Shown: positions 53,247 through 61,827, numbered from the stretch's first letter. The stretch: 64,000 nucleotides of DNA from DASSFZ01 sp035283185 (GCA_035283185.1 DATEUJ010000227.1:13776-77775); one strand, 5' to 3'. A program made the numbers and translations. The notes: generated by a model from the letters alone, not told the origin.

Positions 53247-53912
53247 ATGATCGTTCAAATCTATGCCTTCACGGACATTGATCAGGCGCTCGCCGCGGCC
53301 GAGGCAGGCGTCGACCACGTCGGGTTCATCGCCGGGCGTTACGGCGTCGTTCACGGCGAGCTGAGCTTCCGCGAAGCGCGTCGCCTGGCCGGCGCGCTGT
53401 CGGGGCGCGCGATGTGCGTCGCGCTGACGATGGCGACAGCCGTGGACGAAATCTTGCGCATGGTCGACGCCGTGCAGCCGGACATCGTGCACATCTCGAC
53501 CGACGTGGACGACGTGGACGCGCGCGCGATGGAGCAGTTGCGCCGAAGGCTGCCTCAGGCCGTGCGCTTGATGAAGGCGCTGCCGGTCGAAGACGAAACC
53601 GGCATCGACGCCGCGCTCCGATACGCACCGTTGTGCGATATCTTGCTGCTCGATACCAAAGTGCGCGGCCTGCCCGGCGTCGGCGCGAGCGGCCGCACAC
53701 ACGACTGGACGATCAGCCGGCGCATTGTCGAATCCGCCGGGGTTCCGGTGATCCTGGCAGGCGGGCTTTCCGCCGACAACGTGGGCGATGCCATTCGCAT
53801 CGTGGCCCCGTGGGGCGTGGATTCGAACACGGGGACGAACGTGCCGGGCGATCCGGTGAAGAAAGACATGGATCGCATTCGAGCGTTTGTGAGGGCAGCG
53901 CGCCAGCTATGA
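53247..53912 (+). CDS. TrpF-like (phosphoribosylanthranilate isomerase family) barrel protein
   Basis: The 221-residue TIM-barrel protein has DHVGFIAGRYGVVHGELSF (loop 1), DAVQPDIVHIS, DILLLDTKVRGLPGVGASGR and LAGGLSADNVGDAIR, then WGVDSNTGTNVPGDPVKKD in the phosphate-binding position of TrpF. The catalytic Cys-Asp pair of true TrpF is not evident: the usual Cys near the N-terminus is missing and Asp occurs in LLLDT. No other trp genes are near, so I expect a related isomerase with another sugar phosphate. It is the first gene of the plus-strand cassette with a kinase, SIS and BtpA-like genes. Confidence 0.7.
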   Translation: MIVQIYAFTDIDQALAAAEAGVDHVGFIAGRYGVVHGELSFREARRLAGALSGRAMCVALTMATAVDEILRMVDAVQPDIVHISTDVDDVDARAMEQLRRRLPQAVRLMKALPVEDETGIDAALRYAPLCDILLLDTKVRGLPGVGASGRTHDWTISRRIVESAGVPVILAGGLSADNVGDAIRIVAPWGVDSNTGTNVPGDPVKKDMDRIRAFVRAARQL

Positions 53913-53924
53913 AGACCTGCCACA

Positions 53925-54125
53925 CGGATTTCCCACCCCCGCACACAGCAGGCGAGGGCAGGCGGATTACACGGACTAGCAAGAATTCCCGCCCAGTCTG
54001 TCAACGAATGGGGAAACGAATAAACGAATAGCGCCAGCGGCTATAGGTCATTCGTTTATTCGTTGGACATTCGTTGACAGAGTTACTTGCCATTTGAGCA
54101 GCCAAGATACCTTACAGAGAAATCG
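53925..54125. repeat. ~190-bp repeat with CGAATAAACGAATG inverted arms, copy A
   Basis: It contains ACGGATT..., CAAGAATTCCC, GTCAACGAATGGGG, and complementary arms CGAATAAACGAAT / ATTCGTTTATTCG. Copy B lies at 56388-56575. Together they flank the kinase and SIS genes. Confidence 0.75.
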
Positions 54126-54171
54126 GTGTGCCAGGTCTGCAAGACCTGGCAGGTCTCAAACCAGAGGAAGC

Positions 54172-55161
54172 ATGGCCGAGGCCGTTGTCATAGGCGACAT
54201 CAACGTCGACGTGCTGGTATCGATTCCGGCATACCCCCGGCCTGGAGGCGATGCCCTGGCCGAGCGGATCGTCACACGCGCCGGGGGATCGGCCGCCAAC
54301 ACGGCGATTGCGTTGTCGAAGCTGGGCGTCACCGCCAAGATGATCGGCCGGGTAGGGCGCGACGTGTGGGCCGATATCGCGCTGCCGTCGCTGGTGGAAT
54401 GCGGCGTCGACGTGGCGGACGTACAGCGCGACGAACACGCGTCGACGGGCTTGTTCTTCATCGCCATCACGCCCGACGGAGAGCGGACGATGTTCGGCCT
54501 TCGCGGCGCGAACGCTCGAACCGATCCGGCGTCGATCGCTCCCGGCGTGCTGGACAGAGCGCGCCTTCTGCACGTGTCGGGCTATGCGCTGCTCGAGCCG
54601 CCGCAGCGAGATGCCGCGCTGCGCCTCGTCGACCTTGCCCTTCAGCGCGGTGTCGCCGTCTCGCTCGATACCGGCTTGCAGCCCGCGCTGGCCGCGCCGG
54701 ACCTAATTCGCAGACTCCTGCCGCGCCTGTCGCTCTGCGTGCTGGGTATGGACGAGGCGCGGGCATTGATCGGCATCGATGCGCCCGCTGATGCGGCTGC
54801 CGCGCTGGTCGACCGTGGGGTGAAGATGGTCGGACTCAAATTGGGCGCGCAGGGATGCCTGGCGGCGGACGCATCGCGGGTCGAGCATCTCCCTGCCTTC
54901 GAGGTCGCTGTCGTCGACACGACCGGCGCGGGCGATGCGTTCAGCGCCGGGATGATCTTCGGCTGGCTGCGCGGCTCCGGCCTGCCAGCGACCGGCACGC
55001 TCGCCAATGCGCTGGGCGCGCTGGCGGCGATGGTATGGGGTGCAGGACCCGCCATGCCGGGACGCGCCGAGCTGCTTCACATGCTCCGCGATCATCTTGG
55101 TCGAGAAACCGGCGAGCGCGCCAATTGGATTGCCGCCGTCATAGATGAGATTGGAGAGTAA
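54172..55161 (+). CDS. PfkB/ribokinase-family carbohydrate kinase
   Basis: The 329-residue protein begins MAEAVVIGDINVDVLVSIPA and has GGSAANTAIALSKLG (first PfkB signature) and DTTGAGDAFSAGMIFGWLRG (second signature, with catalytic Asp) near residues 249-264. These phosphorylate sugars or nucleosides with ATP. The substrate is not readable. AGAGGAAG precedes the ATG at 54172; upstream codons lie in copy A of the repeat. It is followed by the SIS gene after a tandem repeat. Confidence 0.9.
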   Translation: MAEAVVIGDINVDVLVSIPAYPRPGGDALAERIVTRAGGSAANTAIALSKLGVTAKMIGRVGRDVWADIALPSLVECGVDVADVQRDEHASTGLFFIAITPDGERTMFGLRGANARTDPASIAPGVLDRARLLHVSGYALLEPPQRDAALRLVDLALQRGVAVSLDTGLQPALAAPDLIRRLLPRLSLCVLGMDEARALIGIDAPADAAAALVDRGVKMVGLKLGAQGCLAADASRVEHLPAFEVAVVDTTGAGDAFSAGMIFGWLRGSGLPATGTLANALGALAAMVWGAGPAMPGRAELLHMLRDHLGRETGERANWIAAVIDEIGE

Positions 55162-55255
55162 ACTTCAAACTCCAAACTCCAAACTCCAAACTCTAACTCC
55201 CGACTCTAACTCCCAACTCCAATCTCTAATCTCCAATTACCAATTACCAACCCCC
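55162..55255. repeat. AACTCCAAACTCC-type direct repeat
   Basis: Complement of the GTTTGGAGTTTG family, filling the gap between the kinase and SIS genes. Confidence 0.7.
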
Positions 55256-55264
55256 AGGTGCTAC

Positions 55265-56467
55265 ATGAACACCATGGTCTCCCAGATACACAGCCTTCCC
55301 GGCATGTTGCGCGACATCTTTGGGACGTTCGACGAGGCCGTGCGCTCGGCGCTCGATCCTGAAACGTGCCGCTCGCTCCGGCGATTGTTCGTCGTGGGCT
55401 GCGGCGACTCGCATCACGCCGCGCTCAACACCGAGCTGGTGTTCGAGGGGTTGGCGGGCATTCCGGCAGAGCCGATGACTGCCTTGCAGTTCGCGCGCTA
55501 TGCCGTCGGCTACTTGCCGCAGGAAGGCGGCAATGTCGTCATCGGCACGTCAGTGTCGGGGGAGGTGACACGCACGCTCGAAGCCCTGACGCTCGCGCGG
55601 CAGGCGGGCGCGCTCACCGTCGCGCTCACGGCGACGCCGGGCAGCCGAATCGGCAAAGCGGCCGATCGCATCGTCCTGACGCAGACTACACCGTTCCCCG
55701 ATCCGCCGGGGACGGTGACGCCGGGCGTGCGATCGTACGTCGCGAACCAGCTCGCGCTCGTGCTGATGGCGGTGCGCATGGGCGAGATGCGCGGCCGGTT
55801 GAGTGGAGACGAAGCTGAATCGCTGCGGCGCGAGATCGCGTCGCTGGCCGAGGCCGCCGGGGAGACAATCGCCGCCTGTGACGGCGCGGCGCACGCGCTG
55901 GCGAGCGAGTGGGCAGACGCGCGGGACTTCGTGTTCTGCGGCAGCGGCCCGAATTACGGCACGGCGCTGTTCTGTGCGGCGAAAGTTCTGGAAGCGACCG
56001 GCGATCCGGCGGTTGGGCAGGACATGGAAGAGTGGGCGCACCTGCAGTACTTCGCGCGCATCGAAGCGACGCCGACATTCTTGATCAGCGCAGGCGACCG
56101 CGATCTGTCTCGGGCGGTCGAGGTGGCCGTCGCCGCGCGAACGATCGGCCGGCGCGTAGTCGCCGTGTGCCCTTCCCGTGCGACGAGCCTGACCCAGGCT
56201 GCGACCGCGACGCTGCCGCTGGCCGATGGCGTGCGCGAGATGCTCACGCCGCTGATCGCCGCGATCCCGGCCTCGCTGTTTGCGGCGTATCGCGCTGACA
56301 CCGTCGGCGAAACGTTTTTCCGGGGCTTCGGCGGCGGCCGCAGCCCCGAAGGCGGCGGGGGCATCAGCCGCATTCGCACCAGCGAGATGACACGCGGATT
56401 TCTCACGGATTACACGGATTGGCAAGAATTCCCACCCAATTCTGTCAACGAATGGGGGAACGAATAA
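55265..56467 (+). CDS. SIS-domain sugar isomerase/deaminase-like protein
   Basis: The 400-residue protein has two SIS-type half domains: VVGCGDSHHAALNTELVFE and VIGTSVSGEVTRTLEAL in the first, VFCGSGPNYGTALFCAAKVL and the sugar-phosphate Ser/Thr loop near FLISAGDRD in the second. Such proteins (GlmS/AgaS-like) isomerise or deaminate sugar phosphates. AGGTG precedes the ATG. The last ~25 residues (TRGFLTDYTDWQEF...) are encoded by copy B of the dispersed repeat, so the native C-terminus has probably been replaced. Confidence 0.85.
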   Translation: MNTMVSQIHSLPGMLRDIFGTFDEAVRSALDPETCRSLRRLFVVGCGDSHHAALNTELVFEGLAGIPAEPMTALQFARYAVGYLPQEGGNVVIGTSVSGEVTRTLEALTLARQAGALTVALTATPGSRIGKAADRIVLTQTTPFPDPPGTVTPGVRSYVANQLALVLMAVRMGEMRGRLSGDEAESLRREIASLAEAAGETIAACDGAAHALASEWADARDFVFCGSGPNYGTALFCAAKVLEATGDPAVGQDMEEWAHLQYFARIEATPTFLISAGDRDLSRAVEVAVAARTIGRRVVAVCPSRATSLTQAATATLPLADGVREMLTPLIAAIPASLFAAYRADTVGETFFRGFGGGRSPEGGGGISRIRTSEMTRGFLTDYTDWQEFPPNSVNEWGNE

Positions 56468-56575
56468 ACGAATGATCTATGGCCGCTGGCGTTATTCGTT
56501 TATTCGTTGGAGATTCGTTGACAGAGTTACTGGTCCTTTCGAACATCCAAAATATCTCACAGGGAAATCGGTGTG
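56388..56575. repeat. ~190-bp repeat with CGAATAAACGAATG arms, copy B
   Basis: Clearly homologous to 53925-54125 in the same orientation. It overlaps the 3' end of the SIS gene. Confidence 0.75.
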
Positions 56576-56599
56576 ACACCTCATCGCCAGCCGCGAAGA

Positions 56600-56652
56600 T
56601 CGGAGCCGGCCACTGCTCACTGATTACTGATAACTGATTACTGACAACTGAT
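56600..56652. repeat. ACTGATTACTGATA simple repeat
   Basis: Degenerate short-unit repeat just before the BtpA-like gene; no gene or clear promoter in this spacer. Confidence 0.6.
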
Positions 56653-56671
56653 ATACCCAGGACACCACACC

Positions 56672-57493
56672 ATGGATCACCTTCCCTTATCAGCTTTCAA
56701 ACGTCCGATCGTGATCGCCGCATTGCACTTACCGCCGTTTCCGGGATCGGGGCATCCGGATGCTCAGCCGCTTCGGGCGATCACGGAGTACGCGCTGCGC
56801 AACATTGCGCGCGCCATCAGCGCCGGCGTGCAGGCCGTGTACCTGCAGGACCTCGGTGATCACCCTGTCGCGCCGACGGTGCAGCCACACACCATTGCGG
56901 GCGTGGCCGCAATCGGCTCGGCGGTGCGCCGCGAGTTTCCCGACCTGACGCTGGGCGTGTGCTTGATGAGCCACGGCGCGCGCGAGCCGCTGGCGATCGC
57001 GCAGGCGATCGGCGCGCAGTTCGTCAGGCTGAAAGTGTACGTCGGCGCGATGGTGAAGGCGGAAGGGATTCTGCAAGGCTGCGCGCACGAGGCGATTCAG
57101 TATCGCGCTCAGATCGGAGCGCAGGACATCGCCATCCTGGCCGACGTGTACGATCGAACCGGCGCGCCGCTCGGACGCATGCCGCTCGTCGACGAAGCCC
57201 GCCAGGCCGCGACGTTCGGCCGGGCAGACGGACTCATCCTCACCGGACGCTCGTTTGCGGAATCGATCGAAATGCTGTCGGAAGTGCGCGCGGCCCAACT
57301 CGGCGTGCCGCTGTTTCTCGGCGGAGGTGCGACCGCGGAGAACGTGAGTCAGGCGCTTCAGCATGCCGATGGCGTGATCGTCAGCACGGCGTTCAAGTCG
57401 GTCGGCGGTTGGACGCGCGAGTCGCTGGCGGCGGATTGGGACGAGGCTCGCATTGCGAAGTTTATGGAGGCAGTTTTGAAGTTTGGAGTTTGA
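56672..57493 (+). CDS. BtpA/SgcQ-family TIM-barrel protein
   Basis: The 273-residue protein begins MDHLPLSAFKRPIVIAALHL and has LHLPPFPGS, YLQDLGDHPVAPTVQPHTIA, TLGVCLMSHGAREPLAIAQAIG, LKVYVGAMVKAEGI, ILADVYDRTG and ILTGRSF. These are the conserved segments of BtpA/SgcQ, TIM-barrel proteins of uncertain chemistry. SgcQ lies in a sugar operon in E. coli; BtpA was named for photosystem I biogenesis. The last four codons (LKFG) come from the repeat at 57470-57505. Confidence 0.83.
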   Translation: MDHLPLSAFKRPIVIAALHLPPFPGSGHPDAQPLRAITEYALRNIARAISAGVQAVYLQDLGDHPVAPTVQPHTIAGVAAIGSAVRREFPDLTLGVCLMSHGAREPLAIAQAIGAQFVRLKVYVGAMVKAEGILQGCAHEAIQYRAQIGAQDIAILADVYDRTGAPLGRMPLVDEARQAATFGRADGLILTGRSFAESIEMLSEVRAAQLGVPLFLGGGATAENVSQALQHADGVIVSTAFKSVGGWTRESLAADWDEARIAKFMEAVLKFGV

Positions 57494-57505
57494 AGTTTCG
57501 AGTGT
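57470..57505. repeat. TTTGGAGTTTGAAG-type direct repeat
   Basis: Overlaps the last codons of the BtpA-like gene and its stop. Same family as 43770-43826. Confidence 0.65.
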
Positions 57506-57507
57506 CG

Positions 57508-59259
57508 CTACCGGCAAATCAGCACCGGATGGCGCGACTCGCGCAGCACCCGCTCGACCGTGCTACCCAGCAGTGCCTCTCGAAGGGTCCCCGATCCATA
57601 ACCGCCCATGATCAGCAAGTCGCAGGCGCGCTCCTCGGAAGTCTTCAGGATGATCTCGGCTGCCGGCCCATTCGCCTGGACGAAGCCGGCCTGCGCTTCG
57701 TGCATGTCGAGGTACTTGCGGGCGTAGTCAAGTGTCTCCTGTGAGATGCGCCCGGTTTCCATGACCGACACGACGACGAGCGGAATCTTCCACCGTTCCG
57801 CCAGGTATGCGGCGACGAACAATGCCTCTTTCGCTTTGGCGCTCCCGTCGTACGCCAGCAGCGCACGCGCCAGAGAGGGCGTCGAGGGAAGCACAGCTAA
57901 CACCGGCCGCGGGGAGCGGTGAATAATCGCGCGCATTTTCGATCCGAGTCGGGCGAGCGGGCGTGGATCGGGCGGGTGAGCCAGATCGAGCACGATCAGG
58001 TCGGTCATGACGGCGCGTTCGCAAATCTGCGCCACGATTTCGCCTGGCTCGACCCCGAGCTGGCCGGCGATTCCGGCTGTTTCGCAGCGCCGCCGGAACT
58101 CGGCCTGTATCGACTGCCCTTCGCCGCCCCGGATATCCGGCTCGGACGCGGCGACGTGCAGACCGTGCACGTGCGCGCCTTCGCGCCGTGCCACCGTCAG
58201 CGCATGGTCGAGCGCGCTCCATGACGTCGCGCCCGGGCTGATCGGCACCAGGATGTCGGCGAACAGCCGGTCGCTATAGCGATCAATCAGTTTCTCCTGG
58301 CGAAACCTGCCCGTCGCCGGACTCGTCTTCAGCCTATCGGGCAAAACGGCGTTCAAGATCGTCTCAGCGACGCGCTGCCGTCGTGGCTTGAACTGCGCGG
58401 CGAGCTTCGCCGCGGCCGATTCCGGACTGACTTGCCAGCCGAGCGCGCGCTGAAGCGCCACGCAGTGCTCCGACACCCACAGGTACAGGTCGGCCACCGT
58501 CCGGCCCGGAAAATAGCGCAGGATGCCCTGCTCGCGGATCGTCTGCGCGACGGGCGTGTAGACCTCGTCGTACCACAGGCACACCGCCTCGGGGTAGGGA
58601 ATGTCTCGGCCCAACTCGACTTCCCGGTAATAGCGATGCGCTTCGATGTGATCTTCGAGGTGCGCGTACTGTCCCGGGACGCTGACGCTCAGATCGGCTG
58701 CGGGACGCAGGTCGTCGAGGCGCGTGAATTCCAGGAAGGCGGCGTATTCGGCCTTCAAGATGATGTCGTCTGGCTGGTCGTTCGGCGACAGCGGCACTCG
58801 CGCGCGCACTTCGGTCACGTAAGCGTGGATGTGCGACAGGCCCTGCCGGCGGGCGACCGAAACCCGATGGTTCCCATCCTTGACGAAATAGGCTCCGCCG
58901 ATCTGGTACACCTCGATCGGCGGTAATGCGTCCACCGAGCGCTCGTCGGCGGCCACCTTGATCCTCGCCCAGCGCTGCTCGTCGCTGTCCTGGAGCGGCA
59001 GGAAACTGCGGGTGAAGTCGGTGTAGCGGTCGACACTGCCGACGATGGCGTCCAGCGGAATCTCGCGCAGGCCGCGATCGGAGCGCCCCGTCGGTCTGAG
59101 CTTCCTGGTGACTTCTTCGTAGGAGAGCAGCTCGGTCGACTTGCCGGTGAAACGGGCCATGATCGATTCGAGCGCTGCCCGCTGCCGCGCGCGCTGGAAA
59201 TCGTTCAGGGCGTCTCGAAACGAGGGTGGTCGTGACGAGGAGTCGATCACATCCACCAT
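57508..59259 (-). CDS. ParB-like domain fused to two universal stress protein domains
   Basis: The 583-residue protein has a ParB/Srx-type N-terminal domain with PIEVYQIGGAYFVKDGNHRV near residues 114-132 (Asp128-Gly-Asn-His131-Arg). A linker follows, then two UspA-like domains (about 335-465 and 465-583). The second keeps the ATP-binding pattern G-x2-G-x9-G-S/T in MGGYGSGTLREALLGSTVE; the first does not keep it fully. No typical ParB helix-turn-helix DNA-binding region is seen. Combination of a ParB-like nuclease/CTPase-type fold with UspA suggests a stress-responsive regulator. It is convergent with the BtpA-like gene. Confidence 0.72.
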   Translation of the reverse strand: MVDVIDSSSRPPSFRDALNDFQRARQRAALESIMARFTGKSTELLSYEEVTRKLRPTGRSDRGLREIPLDAIVGSVDRYTDFTRSFLPLQDSDEQRWARIKVAADERSVDALPPIEVYQIGGAYFVKDGNHRVSVARRQGLSHIHAYVTEVRARVPLSPNDQPDDIILKAEYAAFLEFTRLDDLRPAADLSVSVPGQYAHLEDHIEAHRYYREVELGRDIPYPEAVCLWYDEVYTPVAQTIREQGILRYFPGRTVADLYLWVSEHCVALQRALGWQVSPESAAAKLAAQFKPRRQRVAETILNAVLPDRLKTSPATGRFRQEKLIDRYSDRLFADILVPISPGATSWSALDHALTVARREGAHVHGLHVAASEPDIRGGEGQSIQAEFRRRCETAGIAGQLGVEPGEIVAQICERAVMTDLIVLDLAHPPDPRPLARLGSKMRAIIHRSPRPVLAVLPSTPSLARALLAYDGSAKAKEALFVAAYLAERWKIPLVVVSVMETGRISQETLDYARKYLDMHEAQAGFVQANGPAAEIILKTSEERACDLLIMGGYGSGTLREALLGSTVERVLRESRHPVLICR

Positions 59260-59479
59260 TCTTTAAGAAACGTAACTGCTCATCCGTTGCGCTCGCACCG
59301 TGCGGTGTCATTCCCGCACGCTTTAGGCGGGAATCCAGTAATCTGCCGGCCCGGATGCCCGACAAAATCATTCGGGCATGACGGCTGAGCAGTTGCTAAG
59401 AAACCTGGTTTCTCGTCGTTATCCGTTTATCCGCTTGCCCTCGCGCGAAGCGCGGGGGTTGTGCGAAGCAATCCGTTGC

Positions 59480-61342
59480 CTACCTGCGCCCGAATTCTTT
59501 CGCCAGTTGCTCCGCGCTCAGGTGAATCATCGTCGGCCTCCCATGCGGGCAGGTGCGCGGCGCGCGGCACGCTTCGAGCTGCCGTACCAGCTCCTGCATC
59601 TCCGGGTGCGACAGCGCCTGCCCGGCCTTGATCGCCGCGCGCTTGCACACGCGCGTGATGAGCTTCTCTTCCTCGTCGGACGCAAAGGGCACGTCGCCCG
59701 CCAGCAGATCGGCGACGAGATCGGCCATCGCCGCGCGGATGTCATCGCTCGCCATGATCGCCGGCACGCTCCGCACCAGCCATGTATTTCCCCCGAACGG
59801 CTCCAGGTTCAATCCGATTGCCGCCAGCGTCTCGCGATTCTCTTCGACGAGAGAGGCGTCCTGCGGCGTGAATTCGACCGGCAGCGGATCGAGCAGGTTC
59901 TGCACCGCGATGTGCTGCCCGGCTTTGTCGGCCATGAACTTCTCGAACAGGATTCTCTCGTGCGCGGCGTGCTGGTCGAGCAGGTACATGCCCTCCGGTC
60001 CCTCGGCGATGATGTACGTCCCACCGATCTGGCCGATGACTCTCAGCATCGGCAGCTCGCGAGAGGTGGTCGAATAGTCGGGTGGTTGGGTAGTCGAATA
60101 GTCGGGTGGTTGGGTGGTCGAGTAGTCGGGTGGTCGGGTAGTCGAGTGGTCGAGTGGTCGGGTGGTCGGGTAGTCGGGTGGTTGGGTGGTCGCCTGGTCG
60201 GGAGCAGACTGGCTGAGTGGCTGGATGGCCGGCGGGACGGTGGTTCGTGTGAAGCCTAGCTCGTGCTGGTCCACGACCGGCTGCCAGGGCGACTTGGGCC
60301 GCGCGGTGATGGCAGGGATCGGGGCGCGATCGACGAGCGTGCGGCGCACGGCGCGCTGCACCGCGCGGAAGACGGCGTCGCCGTCCCGAAAACGCACTTC
60401 GGTCTTGGCCGGGTGCACGTTCACGTCGACGTCTTCCGGCGGCAGATCGACGCGCACGACGCAAACCGGGTAGCGGCCCACCATCAGGAGCGCGTGATAG
60501 GCTTGAACGATCGCCGCACTCAGGCCGCGGTCCTGCACCCACCGCCCGTTCACGAAGATCGTCAGGTCGCCCCGATTCGCCCGCGTCAGTGCCGGCGCGC
60601 TGACGAACCCACTCACCTGGACCCCCTCTCCCGACGACTGCCTTTCCGTCGTCGGAAGAGGGCGATCGGGGGTGAGGGCCAACATCTGCTCCGCCGCGTC
60701 AGCCCCGTACACCGCAACCAGCACGTCCTTCATCGATCCGCTTCCGGTCGTCTGGAACGATGCCCGCCCGTCGTGCGTCAGGTGAAATCGTATCGACGGG
60801 TACGCCAGTGCGTAGCGCGTCACCAGCGCGTCGATGTGGCGACGCTCGGTCGCGTCCGATTTCAGAAACTTGAGCCGCGCCGGGACGCTGTGAAACAGGT
60901 TCTCGACGGCGGCGACCGTGCCAGCCGGCGCGCCGATCTTCGCGCGTTCGAGGACTTGCCCGCCGTCGATGCGAATGCGTGCCCCGACTTCCTCGGCTCG
61001 CGCGCGGGAGACGCACGTCACCTGCGCGACGGAGGCGATCGAGGCCAGCGCCTCGCCGCGAAAGCCGAGCGTCTGGATGCGTGACAGCTCATCGACCGTC
61101 GAGAGCTTGCTCGTCGCATGCCGGGAGAAGGCCAGCTCGATTTCGTCGGCCGAGATGCCGTCGCCGTTGTCCGACACGCGCACGAGCCGTCGCCCGCCCT
61201 CACGCGTCTCGATGCGGATGTCGGTCGCGCCCGCGTCGATCGCGTTCTCGACCAGCTCTTTGACGACCGAGGCCGGCCGCTCGACGACTTCGCCCGCCGC
61301 GATCTGCGAGGCTAGCTCGGCGGACATGATGTGGATGGGCAT
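59480..61342 (-). CDS. mutL: DNA mismatch repair protein MutL with endonuclease motif
   Basis: The 620-residue protein has the GHKL ATPase motifs AGEVVERPASVVKELVENAI, DNGDGI and TLGFRGEALASIA. The C-terminal domain has DQHAAHERILFE (DQHA-x2-E-x4-E nuclease motif, near residue 459) and CPHGRPTM, so it is of the nicking type. Two oddities: a dispersed repeat is inserted in frame around residues 220-241, and the linker (about 380-424) is made of PDYSTT-type repeats. A TAAAAT lies 6 nt before the ATG. MutS is not in the window. Confidence 0.95.
   Translation of the reverse strand: MPIHIMSAELASQIAAGEVVERPASVVKELVENAIDAGATDIRIETREGGRRLVRVSDNGDGISADEIELAFSRHATSKLSTVDELSRIQTLGFRGEALASIASVAQVTCVSRARAEEVGARIRIDGGQVLERAKIGAPAGTVAAVENLFHSVPARLKFLKSDATERRHIDALVTRYALAYPSIRFHLTHDGRASFQTTGSGSMKDVLVAVYGADAAEQMLALTPDRPLPTTERQSSGEGVQVSGFVSAPALTRANRGDLTIFVNGRWVQDRGLSAAIVQAYHALLMVGRYPVCVVRVDLPPEDVDVNVHPAKTEVRFRDGDAVFRAVQRAVRRTLVDRAPIPAITARPKSPWQPVVDQHELGFTRTTVPPAIQPLSQSAPDQATTQPPDYPTTRPLDHSTTRPPDYSTTQPPDYSTTQPPDYSTTSRELPMLRVIGQIGGTYIIAEGPEGMYLLDQHAAHERILFEKFMADKAGQHIAVQNLLDPLPVEFTPQDASLVEENRETLAAIGLNLEPFGGNTWLVRSVPAIMASDDIRAAMADLVADLLAGDVPFASDEEEKLITRVCKRAAIKAGQALSHPEMQELVRQLEACRAPRTCPHGRPTMIHLSAEQLAKEFGRR
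60066..60198. repeat. Minisatellite within the mutL linker
   Basis: Units of GGTGGTCGGGTAGTC type, mostly in multiples of three nt, encode the Pro-Asp-Tyr-Ser-Thr-Thr-like linker. Confidence 0.85.
60619..60683. repeat. Dispersed palindromic repeat inserted in mutL
   Basis: It shares CCCCCTCTCCCGA and GGGGGTGAGG with the intergenic copy at 51903-51962 and keeps the reading frame. Confidence 0.65.
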
Positions 61343-61348
61343 AGGGAG

Positions 61349-61354
61349 ATTTTA
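61349..61354 (-). promoter_or_regulatory. -10-like TAAAAT for mutL
   Basis: It ends 6 nt before the mutL ATG; the message would be leaderless. Confidence 0.4.
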
Positions 61355-61364
61355 GCACAAAGCG

Positions 61365-61450
61365 ATGCGTAAGGCGTGAAACGTGAAACGTGATGCGTGA
61401 TGCGTGATCTCAGGCGTGCCCACGCTTCGCGATTTACGCTTCACGGGGCG
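61365..61450. repeat. CGTGATGCGTGAAACGTG-type repeat
   Basis: Short direct units followed by a partial inverted copy (GCGATTTACGCTTCACG), filling the gap upstream of mutL. Confidence 0.6.
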
Positions 61451-61491
61451 AACGTGGAGGTTATGCTCGAAACACGCTGCGCCTCAGCCTT

Positions 61492-61780
61492 TCAGCGCGT
61501 CAGCGACAACCGCCAACCCCCTTCGCCGCCGACGTGGATGGCGCGCCGCTGGAAGAGCCACCCGGACAGCGCAGCCAGGACGGCCGATAGCGCCAGCAGG
61601 CCGAGGAACCAGCCGAGGTTCAATCCGTCGATCGCTTCGACGCTTTGATAGTAGGTGAGCGGCGACAACCGGGCGGCGTTCTTCACCGCGTCGCCGGCGC
61701 TCGGCATGCGCGCTAGCGCGACGAGGACGTAGCTCGCGTCCGCGCGGGCGGCCAACCGCGAGGACGCGGTTTGGCGAGCA
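61492..61780 (-). pseudogene. Truncated ABC-2-type permease, C-terminal fragment
   Basis: The frame encodes LSPLTYYQSVEAIDGLNLGW followed by a last hydrophobic helix and LFQRRAI, a typical end of ABC-2 permeases (final helix then FxRRD-like). The N-terminal ~75% is missing, and similarity stops near 61780, just before a 22-bp sequence that also ends the palindrome at 28651. It probably represents a transporter cut by an insertion or deletion. Confidence 0.65.
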
Positions 61781-61789
61781 CTGTAACGA

Positions 61790-61811
61790 CTGACAACATT
61801 TGCGTGCACAC
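61790..61811. repeat. Solo copy of the palindrome end from 28651-28750
   Basis: CTGACAACATTTGCGTGCAC and two more bases match the reverse complement of the left arm at 28651-28672, with one mismatch. Confidence 0.7.
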
Positions 61812-61827
61812 AATTCGGATGAAATGC

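Noticed and set aside
53247..53912. True TrpF of tryptophan synthesis
   Set aside because: No other trp gene is near, the usual N-terminal catalytic Cys is not evident and the neighbours are sugar-type enzymes; named TrpF-like only.
60066..60198. CRISPR-like repeat array
   Set aside because: Units are short, contiguous and without unique spacers; it is a coding minisatellite in mutL. No CRISPR array or cas gene was seen in the window.
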